Shown: positions 25,651-35,175, numbered from the stretch's first letter. The stretch is 64,000 nucleotides of DNA from Acidisoma sp. L85 (GCF_009765865.1 NZ_LMUQ01000073.1:71608-135607), one strand, 5' to 3'. The notes: a model not told the origin generated them from the letters alone. Numbers and translations: made by a program.

Positions 25651-26676
25651 TCAGGCGGCCAGATTCTCGAGCCAGTCGGCGGCTCGCGCCTCGGCGCCTG
25701 AGGGCAGAGGCACTGTGGAATCAAGCAGCCAGTGGACGATATCCCGAGTCACCACCGCTCCAGCGAGGTCACGCTGTAGCAAGTGAAATCCGCCGGGATA
25801 AAAGGCAAACACCCGGTTTCGAGCATTTGTCTTTTGCTCGATTTTCCAGCAGGCCGCCATGGCCCGCTGCGGAACCAGTTGGTCCTTGCCGCCATAGAGG
25901 AACAGGGCCCGAGCGTTATTCCTGCCAGCTGCCTCCAAGGCCGAGTCCATCAAGTCGGCCAAGCCCTTCAGGCAATCGATCCGGGCCGAGCGTCGGGCGA
26001 GCCCAGGACCGGCCACGGCCCGCAACGCCGCCTCATTGTTGCTCGGCCGCAAGCCCAGAGCAGTTGCACTCAGTCGCATCCACGGCACCGTCTTATGCGC
26101 CAGCCAAAGCGACAACCGGTAGCCAACGGCCATTTCGCGCCGGCCCCAGACAGCGGGAGCGCTGAAAATATAACCATCGACCTTTAGTTGCTTGTGGGCC
26201 GCCGCGAGGACCATGAGCACGGCCGCTCCCATGCTCTCTCCGGCCAGGTAGAGACGAGCCCGCGGAAAACGCGCGCGGGTCTGGGCCATCATGGCGAGAG
26301 CGTCCTTCACCATGACTTCCGTGCCGTGCCACTTCTCGCGACCAGACGCCGCTCCGAATCCTCTCTGGTCCGGGGCGATCACCGCTATTCCGGCGTCCAC
26401 GAATAAGCCCGACGGAATCTCCCAGGCATCGGCGCTGTCATTGATGCCGTGCAGGGCGAGCACCACGACGGCCGGTTCGCAGGGCGGTAGCCATTCACGA
26501 TACGGCAGGAGGGCGCCATCCGGCATTACGAACACGCCGTCTGTCAGCCTGAGCGGTCTGGTGGCCGCGTGGCCGCGCACAAAAACACTGACCCGTCCGC
26601 GAAGAGCCTTGCCGGGAGACATCCAAGATCGCCGGCGCCTGAGCGCCGATCCATTTTGCCGGGAGACCAGATTCAT
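25651..26676 (-). CDS. Alpha/beta hydrolase (monoacylglycerol lipase-like)
   Basis: Serine hydrolase of the lysophospholipase/monoglyceride lipase group, 341 residues. The nucleophile elbow is GESMG (Ser148), the acid is probably the Asp in YGGKDQLVP and the base the His in GGFHLLQRD. The oxyanion loop is LALHGINDSAD. The first 40 residues are Arg-rich and are not part of the fold; there is no clear signal peptide. It is convergent with the acid phosphatase gene. Substrate specificity is not visible. Confidence 0.82.
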   Translation of the reverse strand: MNLVSRQNGSALRRRRSWMSPGKALRGRVSVFVRGHAATRPLRLTDGVFVMPDGALLPYREWLPPCEPAVVVLALHGINDSADAWEIPSGLFVDAGIAVIAPDQRGFGAASGREKWHGTEVMVKDALAMMAQTRARFPRARLYLAGESMGAAVLMVLAAAHKQLKVDGYIFSAPAVWGRREMAVGYRLSLWLAHKTVPWMRLSATALGLRPSNNEAALRAVAGPGLARRSARIDCLKGLADLMDSALEAAGRNNARALFLYGGKDQLVPQRAMAACWKIEQKTNARNRVFAFYPGGFHLLQRDLAGAVVTRDIVHWLLDSTVPLPSGAEARAADWLENLAA

Positions 26677-26797
26677 GATGCCTACCGGCTACCATCGTGC
26701 TCTCCCCGTGCAAAGAGAAGTTACACGGAACTGTCACATGGCTGATCGTCCCTCGCCAGTTGACGGCTTCTCTTGACGAGCCGGAGCAAAAATCGGG

Positions 26798-27826
26798 CTA
26801 CTTCGCAGGCACCCCACCTTCCCACGCCGGCCAATCGGCGATGATTGCCTCGACCAATGGATTCCCGGCCAAATAGAGGTTCTGGACAGCCGGCACGAAC
26901 CCGCCCTGCCTCTGGTAGTCAAGGAGATTGTCAACGTCGCTCCCTCCGCTAGGCGGTCGGTCGAAATCCGAACCCGACCTCAGCACGGCAACCCTTTGAT
27001 CGTCGGCGAGGTCCGCGGCGGTGGCGCGTTTGAGAATCTCAAATGCAGCGTTGTCCTCCTGCTGGGTCGTGCAGTAGTGGCCAAGACCGTTCGTCAGCAG
27101 CTTCGTCCATGCCTCGGCTCGATCGCCCAGATGCGTGCCGGACCACCAGGTGTCGCCCGACAGGGTATCGCACGCGATGACAGAGGGTGGCTGGTTACCT
27201 GGCGCCGGATAAGCCGCGCGAGCCTTCTGCGCTTCGGCGCTGTCAGAGAGCTTCACGGAACGCGAGAGAGCGAATGCGCGCTGTAGCAAAGCGCCGTTAA
27301 GCTCAAACACCTCCGTCCGGTAATCGAGCGGCGGCTTCCCCGCGGGGTTTTTCGTATTGATCCCGAGATAGCCGGACGGCCAGTTCTTGGGTTTCTCCCT
27401 TGCATCCAACTCCCACTGAAGTCCCCAATCCACGAGATAGCGCGCCCAGGCGGCAGATCCGAGCGTTCCGTCCTTCGGGTTGATGCCGGCGATGCCAGCG
27501 ATCAGCCAATAGCTGTGACGAAGATCGAACTGCCTTGAATAGACCAGGGCTGCAAGCGAGGCCGCCACGTTGGCATGCCCCATGCCGGTTGTGAGTTGGC
27601 AGACACTATCCTGGCCGCAATGCACCGCTGGATAGTCCGGAGATAGGCCCGGAACCGTGATCGTTTGCTTTAAGTCGCGATGGCTGAGCCACACTTCGCC
27701 CTCCGGTCCGAACATCGAGATGATCATGACCTTGACGGGAATAGGGGCGGCTGCGGCGCTCCGCCCGGCTCCCGTCGCGATGGCGACCGCCGTCATGATG
27801 CACCCAAACCACAATTTCAGCCGCAT
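26798..27826 (-). CDS. Purine nucleoside permease (NUP family), exported
   Basis: NUP-family protein, 342 residues from the ATG at 27826, which has GAGGAG nearby and opens directly into a signal peptide (MRLKLWFGCIMTAVAIATGA...). A longer frame to 27928 would bury it. The family is related to nucleoside phosphorylases. Visible stretches are MISMFGPEGEVW, QLTTGMGHANVAASL and SYWLIAGIAGINPKDGTLGSAAWARYLVDW. Fungal members act in nucleoside uptake; bacterial ones are exported proteins of uncertain role, perhaps nucleoside hydrolysis or capture outside the cytoplasm. Neighbours give no further clue. Confidence 0.85.
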   Translation of the reverse strand: MRLKLWFGCIMTAVAIATGAGRSAAAAPIPVKVMIISMFGPEGEVWLSHRDLKQTITVPGLSPDYPAVHCGQDSVCQLTTGMGHANVAASLAALVYSRQFDLRHSYWLIAGIAGINPKDGTLGSAAWARYLVDWGLQWELDAREKPKNWPSGYLGINTKNPAGKPPLDYRTEVFELNGALLQRAFALSRSVKLSDSAEAQKARAAYPAPGNQPPSVIACDTLSGDTWWSGTHLGDRAEAWTKLLTNGLGHYCTTQQEDNAAFEILKRATAADLADDQRVAVLRSGSDFDRPPSGGSDVDNLLDYQRQGGFVPAVQNLYLAGNPLVEAIIADWPAWEGGVPAK

Positions 27827-28003
27827 ATGAACTCCTCGAAAACATCGGCGCGGATCATGAAGGAGGGGTGGTACGCGAAGCAAGCGGCCGGGCCGCCTAA
27901 CCTGATCGGGAGGCCGTGTGGCCCTCATTGGCCTGGACGGCGGCTGGCACAGTACGAATGGTTGCGGGCGGCGGCGTTGCCCGCCTAGTGAGGTCTGCTC
28001 GCT

Positions 28004-29326
28004 GTGACCTTTCCGTCTACTGTCGAATCAATTTGGGATCGCTTCATGACGGCTTCCACGCACGCGACCGAGACCCTGCTATTCTCGGTTCTGCTTCAGT
28101 TGATCGTAATGATCGGCGTTGCGCGGCTCTTCAACAACCTGGCGCGAAGCCTCGGTCAGCCTGGCGTCATCGGGGAGATCGTCGCCGGCCTGGCCTTGGG
28201 TCCGTCGCTGTTCGGCCACTTCTTTCCGCAGACGGCCATAGCCCTGTTCGGCAGTAAGGCGGGTGCCCCGATCACCATCATTAGTCAGATCGGACTGATC
28301 CTGCTGATGTTCCAGATTGGCACCGCATTCGACTTCGCGCATCTGCGCTCAGGCCGGTATCGCGCCGCAACGGCCGCGGTGGCCGCGGCCTCGGTCACAG
28401 CCCCCTTGCTCCTAGGCTTCGGCTTCGGCTTCTTATCTGCTGGGACATTGGCGCCGGGAATTAACCCCGTTGTCTATAGCCTGTTCTGTGGTGTCGCCGT
28501 CGCCATCACCGCAGTCCCGATCCTGGGTCGCATTCTGAGGGAGTTCGGCCTGACGCGAGATGCGATCGGCGTCATCGCGATTTCGGCCGCGGCGATCAAC
28601 GATGTGGTCGGCTGGCTGCTGCTCGCTTGCATATCGGCTTACGCGACTTCGCGGCTATCAGGCGAATTCTTGCTTTGGAAAGCAATCGCCATTGTGGCCG
28701 GCATTGCCCTCTTCTGGTTCCTGTTGCGGCCGCTAGTGGATTGGCTGCTGCGGGTCTTTCCCGTGCGGAATGGCGCATTGGCGCCAAACCTGATGGCCTT
28801 CGTGCTTTGCGTCATGTTCGCGCTGGGCTTGTTCACGAATAGAATCGGCATCTTCACGATCTTCGGTGGCTTCGCGGCAGGCCTAATGTTCCACCGTCAC
28901 ACGGATTTCGTGGAGGCCTGGCAGCAGCAAGTTGGACAATTCGTTTTGGTGTTCTTCCTGCCAGTCTTCTTCACCTTTACCGGCTTGCGTACTAACGTGC
29001 TCGGCCTCTCTTCCGTCTCTGACCTCGGCTGGCTGGCGGTCGTCCTCGTGATTTCGATCCTCGGCAAAATTCTGCCGGTCTACGCGGCGGCCCGCATATC
29101 CGGACTGAGCCATTGGCAATCGACTTTGCTTGGTTCGCTGATGAATACGCGAGCGTTGATGGAACTCATCGTGCTCAATATCGGCTATGACCTTGGCTTT
29201 TTGCCGCAGAAAGTCTTCACCATGCTGGTGATCATGGCCGTCGTGACAACCGTCATGACGGGTCCACTGCTGCAGCGACTGCTCCCACGCATCGGTCACG
29301 TGGTCCTGGAGCGCGTGCCCAGCTAA
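28004..29326 (+). CDS. Monovalent cation:proton antiporter, CPA2 family
   Basis: Kef-type Na+(K+)/H+ exchanger membrane domain, 440 residues with about 12 hydrophobic segments. Family phrases include GQPGVIGEIVAGLALGPSLFG, ISAAAINDVVGWLLL and LGSLMNTRALMELIVLNIGYDLG. There is no C-terminal TrkA-N domain, so it is the short form. The start could be the GTG at 28004 or the ATG at 28046. It is convergent with the MhqD-like gene, with a hairpin terminator between. Confidence 0.88.
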   Translation: MTFPSTVESIWDRFMTASTHATETLLFSVLLQLIVMIGVARLFNNLARSLGQPGVIGEIVAGLALGPSLFGHFFPQTAIALFGSKAGAPITIISQIGLILLMFQIGTAFDFAHLRSGRYRAATAAVAAASVTAPLLLGFGFGFLSAGTLAPGINPVVYSLFCGVAVAITAVPILGRILREFGLTRDAIGVIAISAAAINDVVGWLLLACISAYATSRLSGEFLLWKAIAIVAGIALFWFLLRPLVDWLLRVFPVRNGALAPNLMAFVLCVMFALGLFTNRIGIFTIFGGFAAGLMFHRHTDFVEAWQQQVGQFVLVFFLPVFFTFTGLRTNVLGLSSVSDLGWLAVVLVISILGKILPVYAAARISGLSHWQSTLLGSLMNTRALMELIVLNIGYDLGFLPQKVFTMLVIMAVVTTVMTGPLLQRLLPRIGHVVLERVPS

Positions 29327-29345
29327 GTAGCGAACGCATAGCCAG

Positions 29346-29387
29346 AAAAAGTATTCGATGCGTTCCGGCTCTCGCCAGAACGCATCG
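29346..29387 (-). terminator. Intrinsic terminator of the MhqO/MhqD-like operon
   Basis: CGATGCGTTC (29356-29365) pairs with GAACGCATCG (29378-29387). Read on the minus strand the hairpin is followed by TTTTT (29350-29346). It also separates the antiporter gene from the convergent operon. Confidence 0.7.
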
Positions 29388-29395
29388 GCTGTCCC

Positions 29396-30010
29396 TTATC
29401 GTCCCAGCCAGATCTTGACACGCGAGATATCGTCCTGGGTCAAACCATGGCCCGCTGGCAGCGTCTCGTGTCGGACTTCTGCGCCGGCCTCAGCGTAAAT
29501 TGCCGCGAGCCGCGCGGCATTTTCCGCCGGCACGACGGGGTCGCGCGCGCCCGACAGAATGAGAACCGGCGTTCCCGCAAGCTTTGCCGGCGGGGCCTCG
29601 GCAAGCGGCACCATCGCCCGCAACAGTGCTGCTCCCGCTAGGACGCCCGGGTGAAGGAGCAGCACGGCAGCGGCGATATTCGCTCCATTCGAGAAGCCGA
29701 TCCCTACCGGCGCCGAGACGCCATAGGCGTCACGCGCCTCGACGACGAAGGTGGCGAGGTCGGCCGCGCGCCGCCGCACATCCGCCTCGTCGAATACGCC
29801 CTCCGCTAGGCGGCGAAAGAAGCGCGGCATACCGCCTTCCAGGACCTGACCGCGCGGCGACAGCAAGGCTGCGCCGGGCGAGATGCGCTCGCCCAAGCCG
29901 AGAAGATCAGTCTCATCGCCCCCAGTGCCGTGCAGCAACAACAGCGGTGCCAGACCGGTGACCGCCGCCGGCTGGAACCGATGCACGAAGGACAGAGTAG
30001 TTTGTGACAT
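29396..30010 (-). CDS. Alpha/beta hydrolase, MhqD-like esterase
   Basis: Phospholipase/carboxylesterase-family hydrolase, 204 residues from the ATG at 30010, which has AAGGA nine bases upstream; the ATG at 30019 overlaps that site. Nucleophile GFSNG, acid in SGARDPVVP, base in LPAGHGLTQ, oxyanion loop LLLHGTGGDETDLL. In Bacillus, MhqD is paired with the dioxygenase MhqO in the response to quinones; here the MhqO-like gene lies 41 bp upstream on the same strand. A terminator follows. Confidence 0.85.
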   Translation of the reverse strand: MSQTTLSFVHRFQPAAVTGLAPLLLLHGTGGDETDLLGLGERISPGAALLSPRGQVLEGGMPRFFRRLAEGVFDEADVRRRAADLATFVVEARDAYGVSAPVGIGFSNGANIAAAVLLLHPGVLAGAALLRAMVPLAEAPPAKLAGTPVLILSGARDPVVPAENAARLAAIYAEAGAEVRHETLPAGHGLTQDDISRVKIWLGR

Positions 30011-30051
30011 GCGCGTCATTCCTTCTTCGCGCTATCAGCCTCGCTTCGCCT

Positions 30052-30981
30052 TCACGCTAGTACCGGCAACACCTTCTCGATCCGCGCCCGGTCCCGCTCA
30101 AGGAAGCTCGGCAACTTCAAAGCCTCCCCAAGAGAAGCGAGTGGCTCATCCACGGCGAAGCCAGGAATGTCGGTCGCGATCTCGAACAGCACGCCGCCGG
30201 GTTCGCGGAAATAGACGGAACGGAAGTAGCAACGATCGAGCTGCTCGGTCGTTCGGATTCCGTGGCTTTGGCTGAGCTTACGAACCATGGCGGCCTGCAC
30301 CGCGTCATCGGCCGCGCGGAAGGCAACATGGTGCACGCTGCCACCGCCCATCCGGCCTGACGGGGCATTCTCGTCAGCCTGAAGATCAACGACACCGCCG
30401 AGACGCTCCGCGACGCGGAACCGCGTCCGGCCGTTCTCCTGACCTTCCTGGGTGAAGCCAAAGACGTCCCGCAGGATGCCAGCCGTCGCCTCTATGTCGC
30501 GCAGCAACAAGCTTATGCCGTGGAAACCGCGGATGGCATGCGCAGCAGGCACTCCGCCCGCGGCAAAGGCCGGTTCGTCCTCGATGCCATCGACCCCGAC
30601 CAGGGCAAGGGACAGCCCATCCGGATCCTTGAAGGCCAGAACGGTTTCGCCGAAGCGAGCAACAGGGGCTTCATGCGGCGCGCCTGCCGCAACCAGCCGC
30701 TCCAGCCAGAAGCTGATGGCCGCACGAGGCACGCGAAACGCGGTTTCCTGCGTTTCACCTGAACCGGGCTTGCCCGGCGCCACATGATTCCAGGGGAAGA
30801 AGGTCAGGATTGTGCCAGGCTGGCCACCCTCGTCGCCGTAATAGAGGTGGTAGGTTCCAGGATCGTCGAAATTGACGGTCTTCTTGATCAGCCGGAGCCC
30901 AAGTGTTTCCGTATAGAAGCCAAGGTTGCGGCGAGCCGGGCCGCTGATCGCCGTGACATGGTGAAGGCCAACGCTTGTCAT
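30052..30981 (-). CDS. Ring-cleaving dioxygenase, MhqO/LinE-like (glyoxalase fold)
   Basis: Two-domain vicinal-oxygen-chelate protein, 309 residues, of the hydroquinone-type ring-cleaving dioxygenases. Possible metal ligands are His7/8 in GLHHVTAI, the His in GSVHHVAF and the Glu in GGVLFEIATD. Family phrases include RRNLGFYTETLGLRLIKKTVNFDDPGTYHL shortened around YYGD. It is followed by the MhqD-like esterase and preceded by a LysR gene on the same strand, with an inverted repeat in the 132-bp gap. A role in detoxifying quinones or hydroquinones is inferred from the family. Confidence 0.87.
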   Translation of the reverse strand: MTSVGLHHVTAISGPARRNLGFYTETLGLRLIKKTVNFDDPGTYHLYYGDEGGQPGTILTFFPWNHVAPGKPGSGETQETAFRVPRAAISFWLERLVAAGAPHEAPVARFGETVLAFKDPDGLSLALVGVDGIEDEPAFAAGGVPAAHAIRGFHGISLLLRDIEATAGILRDVFGFTQEGQENGRTRFRVAERLGGVVDLQADENAPSGRMGGGSVHHVAFRAADDAVQAAMVRKLSQSHGIRTTEQLDRCYFRSVYFREPGGVLFEIATDIPGFAVDEPLASLGEALKLPSFLERDRARIEKVLPVLA

Positions 30982-31060
30982 GTTGAGAATCTCCGTAGCG
31001 CATGGATGTTGAAGCCTCGCGCCACCGACAGAATGGGCCCTCTCAACAGACCCTAAAATA

Positions 31061-31084
31061 GAAACAATCGAAACTATTTGTTTC
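31061..31084. promoter_or_regulatory. Inverted repeat in front of the MhqO-like gene
   Basis: GAAACAA (31061-31067) and TTGTTTC (31078-31084) form perfect 7-bp arms around a 10-bp spacer, in an AT-rich patch 80-103 bp before the MhqO-like start. It is a good candidate for a regulator-binding site in the gap after the LysR gene. Confidence 0.5.
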
Positions 31085-31113
31085 CAATTTGAGTTGATGC
31101 CGACTCCTTTGCC

Positions 31114-32049
31114 TCAGGCAGCATCCTCCACCTGATCAACCACTGCCCACGGCACGGTGGATAAGTGCCGCACCAGGAAGCCGACCAAAGCTGTTACGCG
31201 CTCAGGCCGCTGGCCGCCCGGCGGGCTGACCACGTTCACCGCGATGGGCGCCAAAGACCAGTCCGGCATCACGGCCTCCAGCCGCTGGGCCGCCAGATCT
31301 CGCCAAACGACGAATTCTGGTTGGATCGCGACTCCGAGACCGGCGAGCAGTGCGGGCATCAGAGCATCCGCATTATTGGCCCGTAGCGGCCCTGACGGCG
31401 TGACAACGAACTCCTCGCCGGACTCATGGAGGAATCGCCAACGGTCGCGCGTCGGCAGGTAGGCATAGCCGAGGCAAGCATGCGTTTCGAGGTCGCGAGG
31501 ATGCTCGGGGCGTCCGGCGCGGTCGAAATAGCTCCTCGCGCCAACCAGATGCCGACGGACCTGACACAATCGCCTGACCTTGAGCGTCGAGTCTGGCAAT
31601 GTCGCGATCCGCACGGCCAGATCAAAGCCGCCATCGATCAGATCGACTTGGTCGTCGCTTAGATGCAATTCGACAGAAACTTGCGGATAGGCTTCGAGGA
31701 ACGACGGCAGCAGCGGTGCCACATGGGTTACGCCGAAGGACATTGGCACCGCGAAGTGCACGGTGCCGCGCGGCGTCGCGGATTCCGCAATCGCATCCGC
31801 TTCGGCCGACTGCCCAGCGGCTAGAATTCGCGCCGCGCCCTCAGACGCTCGGCGTCCGGCCTCCGTAAGAGAGAGGCGCCGCGTCGTCCGGTGAAACAAG
31901 GGTGTTGCGATGCGGGCCTCCAGACGAGCGATCGCTTTTGAGACTGTCGCCTTCGAAAGGCCGAGCTCGGTCGCGGCGCGACCAAAGGACTGCCGCTCCG
32001 CGACTTTCGAGAAGATTGCCCAGGCTTCGAAGTCTGGCAGCGTTCCCAC
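31114..32049 (-). CDS. LysR-family transcriptional regulator
   Basis: 311 residues with the N-terminal helix-turn-helix at about 8-66 (FGRAATELGLSKATVSKAIARLEARI) and a substrate-binding domain from about residue 95. It is co-directional with and upstream of the MhqO/MhqD-like genes, so it is their likely regulator. The gap downstream carries the inverted repeat described separately. Its subtype (ATPLFHRTTRRLSLTEAGRR) is common among regulators of oxidoreductases and quinone stress genes. Confidence 0.87.
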   Translation of the reverse strand: MGTLPDFEAWAIFSKVAERQSFGRAATELGLSKATVSKAIARLEARIATPLFHRTTRRLSLTEAGRRASEGAARILAAGQSAEADAIAESATPRGTVHFAVPMSFGVTHVAPLLPSFLEAYPQVSVELHLSDDQVDLIDGGFDLAVRIATLPDSTLKVRRLCQVRRHLVGARSYFDRAGRPEHPRDLETHACLGYAYLPTRDRWRFLHESGEEFVVTPSGPLRANNADALMPALLAGLGVAIQPEFVVWRDLAAQRLEAVMPDWSLAPIAVNVVSPPGGQRPERVTALVGFLVRHLSTVPWAVVDQVEDAA

Positions 32050-32114
32050 GGTTTTCTCCCGCGCCCGGGTCGGATCTTATCGAGCGGAAGGCTTCGCCTC
32101 CTTCGCTCGCGCGA

Positions 32115-32783
32115 TCAGGCGGTCAACTCCTGAATCTCGCGCACCATCGCCTCGGTCGTGACTTGCCTGCAGTATCCGCTATTCAACCGGAACGTCCAGT
32201 CGTGACGATCACGCGTCAGGGTCGCGCACGCATCGGTGACCGCGGTGACGAGATAGCCGAGATCGCAAGCATCGCGGATCGCGGAATCGATGCATTGATC
32301 GGTCAACATGCCAGCAATCATGAGCGAACGCACGCCGAGGTTACGCAAAATATAGTCAATATTGGTTGAGATGAAGACCGAGGATGAGGTTTTGGGAATC
32401 ACCATCTCGTCCTCGACCGGAGCGATTTCGTCGAGAACGCGACCATCCCACGATCCGCGCGGAACATTGAAGCCGCTGACTTTGTAGTCGAGGCTGCGAT
32501 CGCGCCCGTCCTTAGTCAGGCTTTCGATGACGGTATAGAGAACTTCGATGCCGGCCTTCCTACAGGCAAGCTGCAGTCGGCGCATATTGGGAACCGCGAT
32601 CTCGCTCGCCGTACGGAAAAACTCGCCATACACCACGTCGCGTTGTGCGGCGGTCATCCCGCTATACTCGCCTCCGTCGCTCCGGGCGTTGTAGTTCTGG
32701 ACATCGACAATCAGAAGAGCGGCGTGTGCCGGATCGATGGGAACTTCGCGACTGAGGGCATTTGATTCTGAGGGCGCACTCAT
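32115..32783 (-). CDS. Isochorismatase-family cysteine amidohydrolase
   Basis: Cysteine hydrolase, 222 residues. The catalytic triad is complete: Asp27 in IVDVQN, Lys131 in IPKTSSS and Cys164 in LTDQCIDSA. The cis-peptide-forming stretch before the cysteine (IAGMLTDQC) is normal. Relatives hydrolyse amides and carbamoyl compounds such as N-carbamoylsarcosine, ureidoacrylate, biuret and nicotinamide. It is 65 bp downstream of a glutamine-synthetase-like gene on the same strand, so it probably acts on a linked nitrogen compound. Confidence 0.87.
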   Translation of the reverse strand: MSAPSESNALSREVPIDPAHAALLIVDVQNYNARSDGGEYSGMTAAQRDVVYGEFFRTASEIAVPNMRRLQLACRKAGIEVLYTVIESLTKDGRDRSLDYKVSGFNVPRGSWDGRVLDEIAPVEDEMVIPKTSSSVFISTNIDYILRNLGVRSLMIAGMLTDQCIDSAIRDACDLGYLVTAVTDACATLTRDRHDWTFRLNSGYCRQVTTEAMVREIQELTA

Positions 32784-32847
32784 ACCTACCTCTTCAACAT
32801 TGCTAATAGGACTGTACTACAGGCGATGAAATGCTGGCTTCGCGGGC

Positions 32848-34152
32848 TCAATAGACTTGCACGTATCGGTCGCATACGGCCTGCTCGCTCAGGCCCGCGA
32901 GCGCCTCCAGTTCGGAGCGCTTGAGCTGCACATAGGCGGCGTGCAGCCTCGGTCCCATCCATTCGCGCACCGTCTCAGAGGCTTCAAGTAGACTGATTGC
33001 GGCATCGAGCGATGTCGGCAGCCCCGATGTCTCTGCGTCACTATCGCCTGTGCCGTGGCCAGGGGGCGGAGCCTGCCGGGGCAGAGTCATCTTGCGTCGT
33101 ATCCCTTCAAGCCCCGCATGAACGACGGCGCCGAGAGCCATATACGGGCTGCTGGTGGCATCCGCCACGCGATATTCCACGTTGAACTTGCGTGCGGCAT
33201 CGGCTGCGGAACTTGGTGCGAATACGGGGCACAAGCGCAACGCGGCGCCGCGATCACCGTCGCGAAAGTCAATCTGCGTGGGCGCCCAGCGACCTGGAGT
33301 CAATCGATAGTAGGATGCGATCGAAGCAGCGGTAAGGGCGGTTATGGCGGGCAAGTGGCTCAGCACACCAGAGACAAAAGCGGATCCTATGTCGGAAAGA
33401 CAGTGAGTTGAGGATGCATCCGGCATGACCGGGCGGCCCGCCTGATCGAGCAAGCTGAAATGGATATGGGTCCCGTTGCCTGTGCCGGTCGGTGTCATCA
33501 TGGGGGCAAAGATGGCATCGTGGCCGAGCTGGTGTGCCACCGCGCGCGTAAGCTCGCGAACGATGACGGCTTCGTCCGCTGCCCGCAATCCAGGCTTTGG
33601 CCCAACTGTCACCTCGAATTGGCGCAGCCCATATTCCGGCAGAAAACTGTCGGGTATCACGCCGGCCGACCGAATCGCGCCCATCAGCGTTTCGCCGAAG
33701 ACGCCCTGACCGCGAAACCGCCGGATACCGTAACTTGTCGGCAGTGCCTCATCGATACCAGTGTAGACGAACTCATGCTCGAACGCGGCGATCAGTTCGA
33801 CCCCGGCTTCTTGCCGCAGCGCTGCCAGCCCTCGCTTCAAGAACTCGCGCGGGCAGCATTCCCAGGGAGTCCGGTCCATCGTCAGGAGATCGCCGAGGCA
33901 GAAGCGCTCGCCATCCTCATCTGAGAAAGCAATATCGACTAAACTGCTCGGATCCGGCACCAGCATCAAATCGCCAGCGGTTCCAAAAGACGTCGAGAAT
34001 ATCGGACCGAACGCCGACATCATGATGTTGCTATGCGTGTAGCCGACCCCCGTCGCTAGCCGCTGCTGCAAGTCCTCGACGGGAAATGCTTTTCCTCGCA
34101 CCTGTCCGGAAAGATCGCAGGTCGCGACAAATATAAGCTTCTCCCGCCTCAT
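32848..34152 (-). CDS. Glutamine synthetase-family ligase (gamma-glutamyl amide synthetase-like)
   Basis: GS-fold ligase, 434 residues from the ATG at 34152, which has GGAG six bases upstream; the ATG at 34191 lacks a site. N-terminal beta-grasp residues about 1-90, catalytic domain after. Metal and substrate motifs are AAFEHEFVY, RQFEVTVGP, GNGTHIHFS and EYRVADATSSPY. Helix residues of housekeeping GlnA such as the adenylylation loop are absent. Such paralogues join glutamate to amines other than ammonia (PuuA, GMAS, GlnA3 types). It is divergent from a creatininase-like gene and followed by an amidohydrolase. Confidence 0.85.
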   Translation of the reverse strand: MRREKLIFVATCDLSGQVRGKAFPVEDLQQRLATGVGYTHSNIMMSAFGPIFSTSFGTAGDLMLVPDPSSLVDIAFSDEDGERFCLGDLLTMDRTPWECCPREFLKRGLAALRQEAGVELIAAFEHEFVYTGIDEALPTSYGIRRFRGQGVFGETLMGAIRSAGVIPDSFLPEYGLRQFEVTVGPKPGLRAADEAVIVRELTRAVAHQLGHDAIFAPMMTPTGTGNGTHIHFSLLDQAGRPVMPDASSTHCLSDIGSAFVSGVLSHLPAITALTAASIASYYRLTPGRWAPTQIDFRDGDRGAALRLCPVFAPSSAADAARKFNVEYRVADATSSPYMALGAVVHAGLEGIRRKMTLPRQAPPPGHGTGDSDAETSGLPTSLDAAISLLEASETVREWMGPRLHAAYVQLKRSELEALAGLSEQAVCDRYVQVY

Positions 34153-34427
34153 TCCGTACTCCAAACTTCCATATGACCGGAGCACAGACATCGGCTGCGG
34201 CTGAAACGAGCGTCATGGACATGATACGCCATCCGTCGGCCCACATCCTGTCACAGCCCCTCTGCGAGGAGTCAACCGTTTCAGCGCCGCACGGGCAAGG
34301 GCTTGCCAACGCGCTCGGAGGAGGCGAAGCTTTGTCTGGCTTGTCTGCCGACAGTCGATCGGATCGCGTAACCGATGATCGAAGACCAGCGGCGCCTGTA
34401 AGCGATCCCGCTCGCGATGGAGATATC

Positions 34428-35129
34428 ATGAAACTCGACACGATGAACTGGATGCAGGTCGAGAGCTATCTGCAGGCCGGCAATCGCTGCGTCGTGCCCT
34501 TGGGTAGTACGGAACAACATGCGCAGCTTAGCCTGTCTGTCGATAGCATACTCAGCGAGCGCGTCGCGGCCGAAGCCGCCGAACCTCTGGGCGTGCCGGT
34601 CTTCCCGGTTCTTGCCTATGGGATCACGCCCTATTTTCTGGCTTATCCGGGAACGGTGACGTTGCGGATGGAAACCTATCTGCGAGTGGTGCGGGATATT
34701 CTCGACAGTCTCGCCCGAGCCGGCTTTCGCCGCATCCTGCTGTGCAACGGCCATGGTGGCAATACACCGGCCGCGAGCTTGGCAACTGAATGGATGGTGG
34801 ACAATCCCGGCTGCCGCGTTCGGTTCCATAGCTGGTGGAACGCGCCGCGAACCTTGGAAAAGGTGCAACAGACCGACCCGGTGGCGTCACATGCGTCCTG
34901 GATGGAAAATTTCCCCTGGACGCGGCTGCCTAATATGCGTGGGCCGGAGGAAGCCAAGCCAATGACCGATCTCGACCGGTTGAAGCTTTTGGACGCCGGC
35001 GAAGTGCGCGCGACGCTTGGTGACGGCAATTTCGGCGGCCGCTATCAGCGCAGCGATGAGGACATGCTGGCGATTTGGCAGGTCGCCGTCGAGGAGACCC
35101 GCGCCTTCATCGAAGGACCGTGGGAGTGA
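34428..35129 (+). CDS. Creatininase-family amidohydrolase
   Basis: Metal-dependent amidohydrolase of the creatininase fold, 233 residues from the ATG at 34428 (GGAG just upstream; the frame runs back to 34173 without support). Metal ligands are visible in GSTEQHAQLSLSVDS (Glu, His, Asp) and LCNGHGGN (His). The family includes creatininase, the mycofactocin peptidase MftE and the formamide hydrolase ArfB, so the activity cannot be named. The SDR gene follows 46 bp later on the same strand and the GS-like/isochorismatase pair is divergent, suggesting one pathway. Confidence 0.84.
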   Translation: MKLDTMNWMQVESYLQAGNRCVVPLGSTEQHAQLSLSVDSILSERVAAEAAEPLGVPVFPVLAYGITPYFLAYPGTVTLRMETYLRVVRDILDSLARAGFRRILLCNGHGGNTPAASLATEWMVDNPGCRVRFHSWWNAPRTLEKVQQTDPVASHASWMENFPWTRLPNMRGPEEAKPMTDLDRLKLLDAGEVRATLGDGNFGGRYQRSDEDMLAIWQVAVEETRAFIEGPWE

Positions 35130-35175
35130 GGGGAGGGGTTCTTGCCGGACTAGCTGCTGTGTCGGCCACCGCCTG

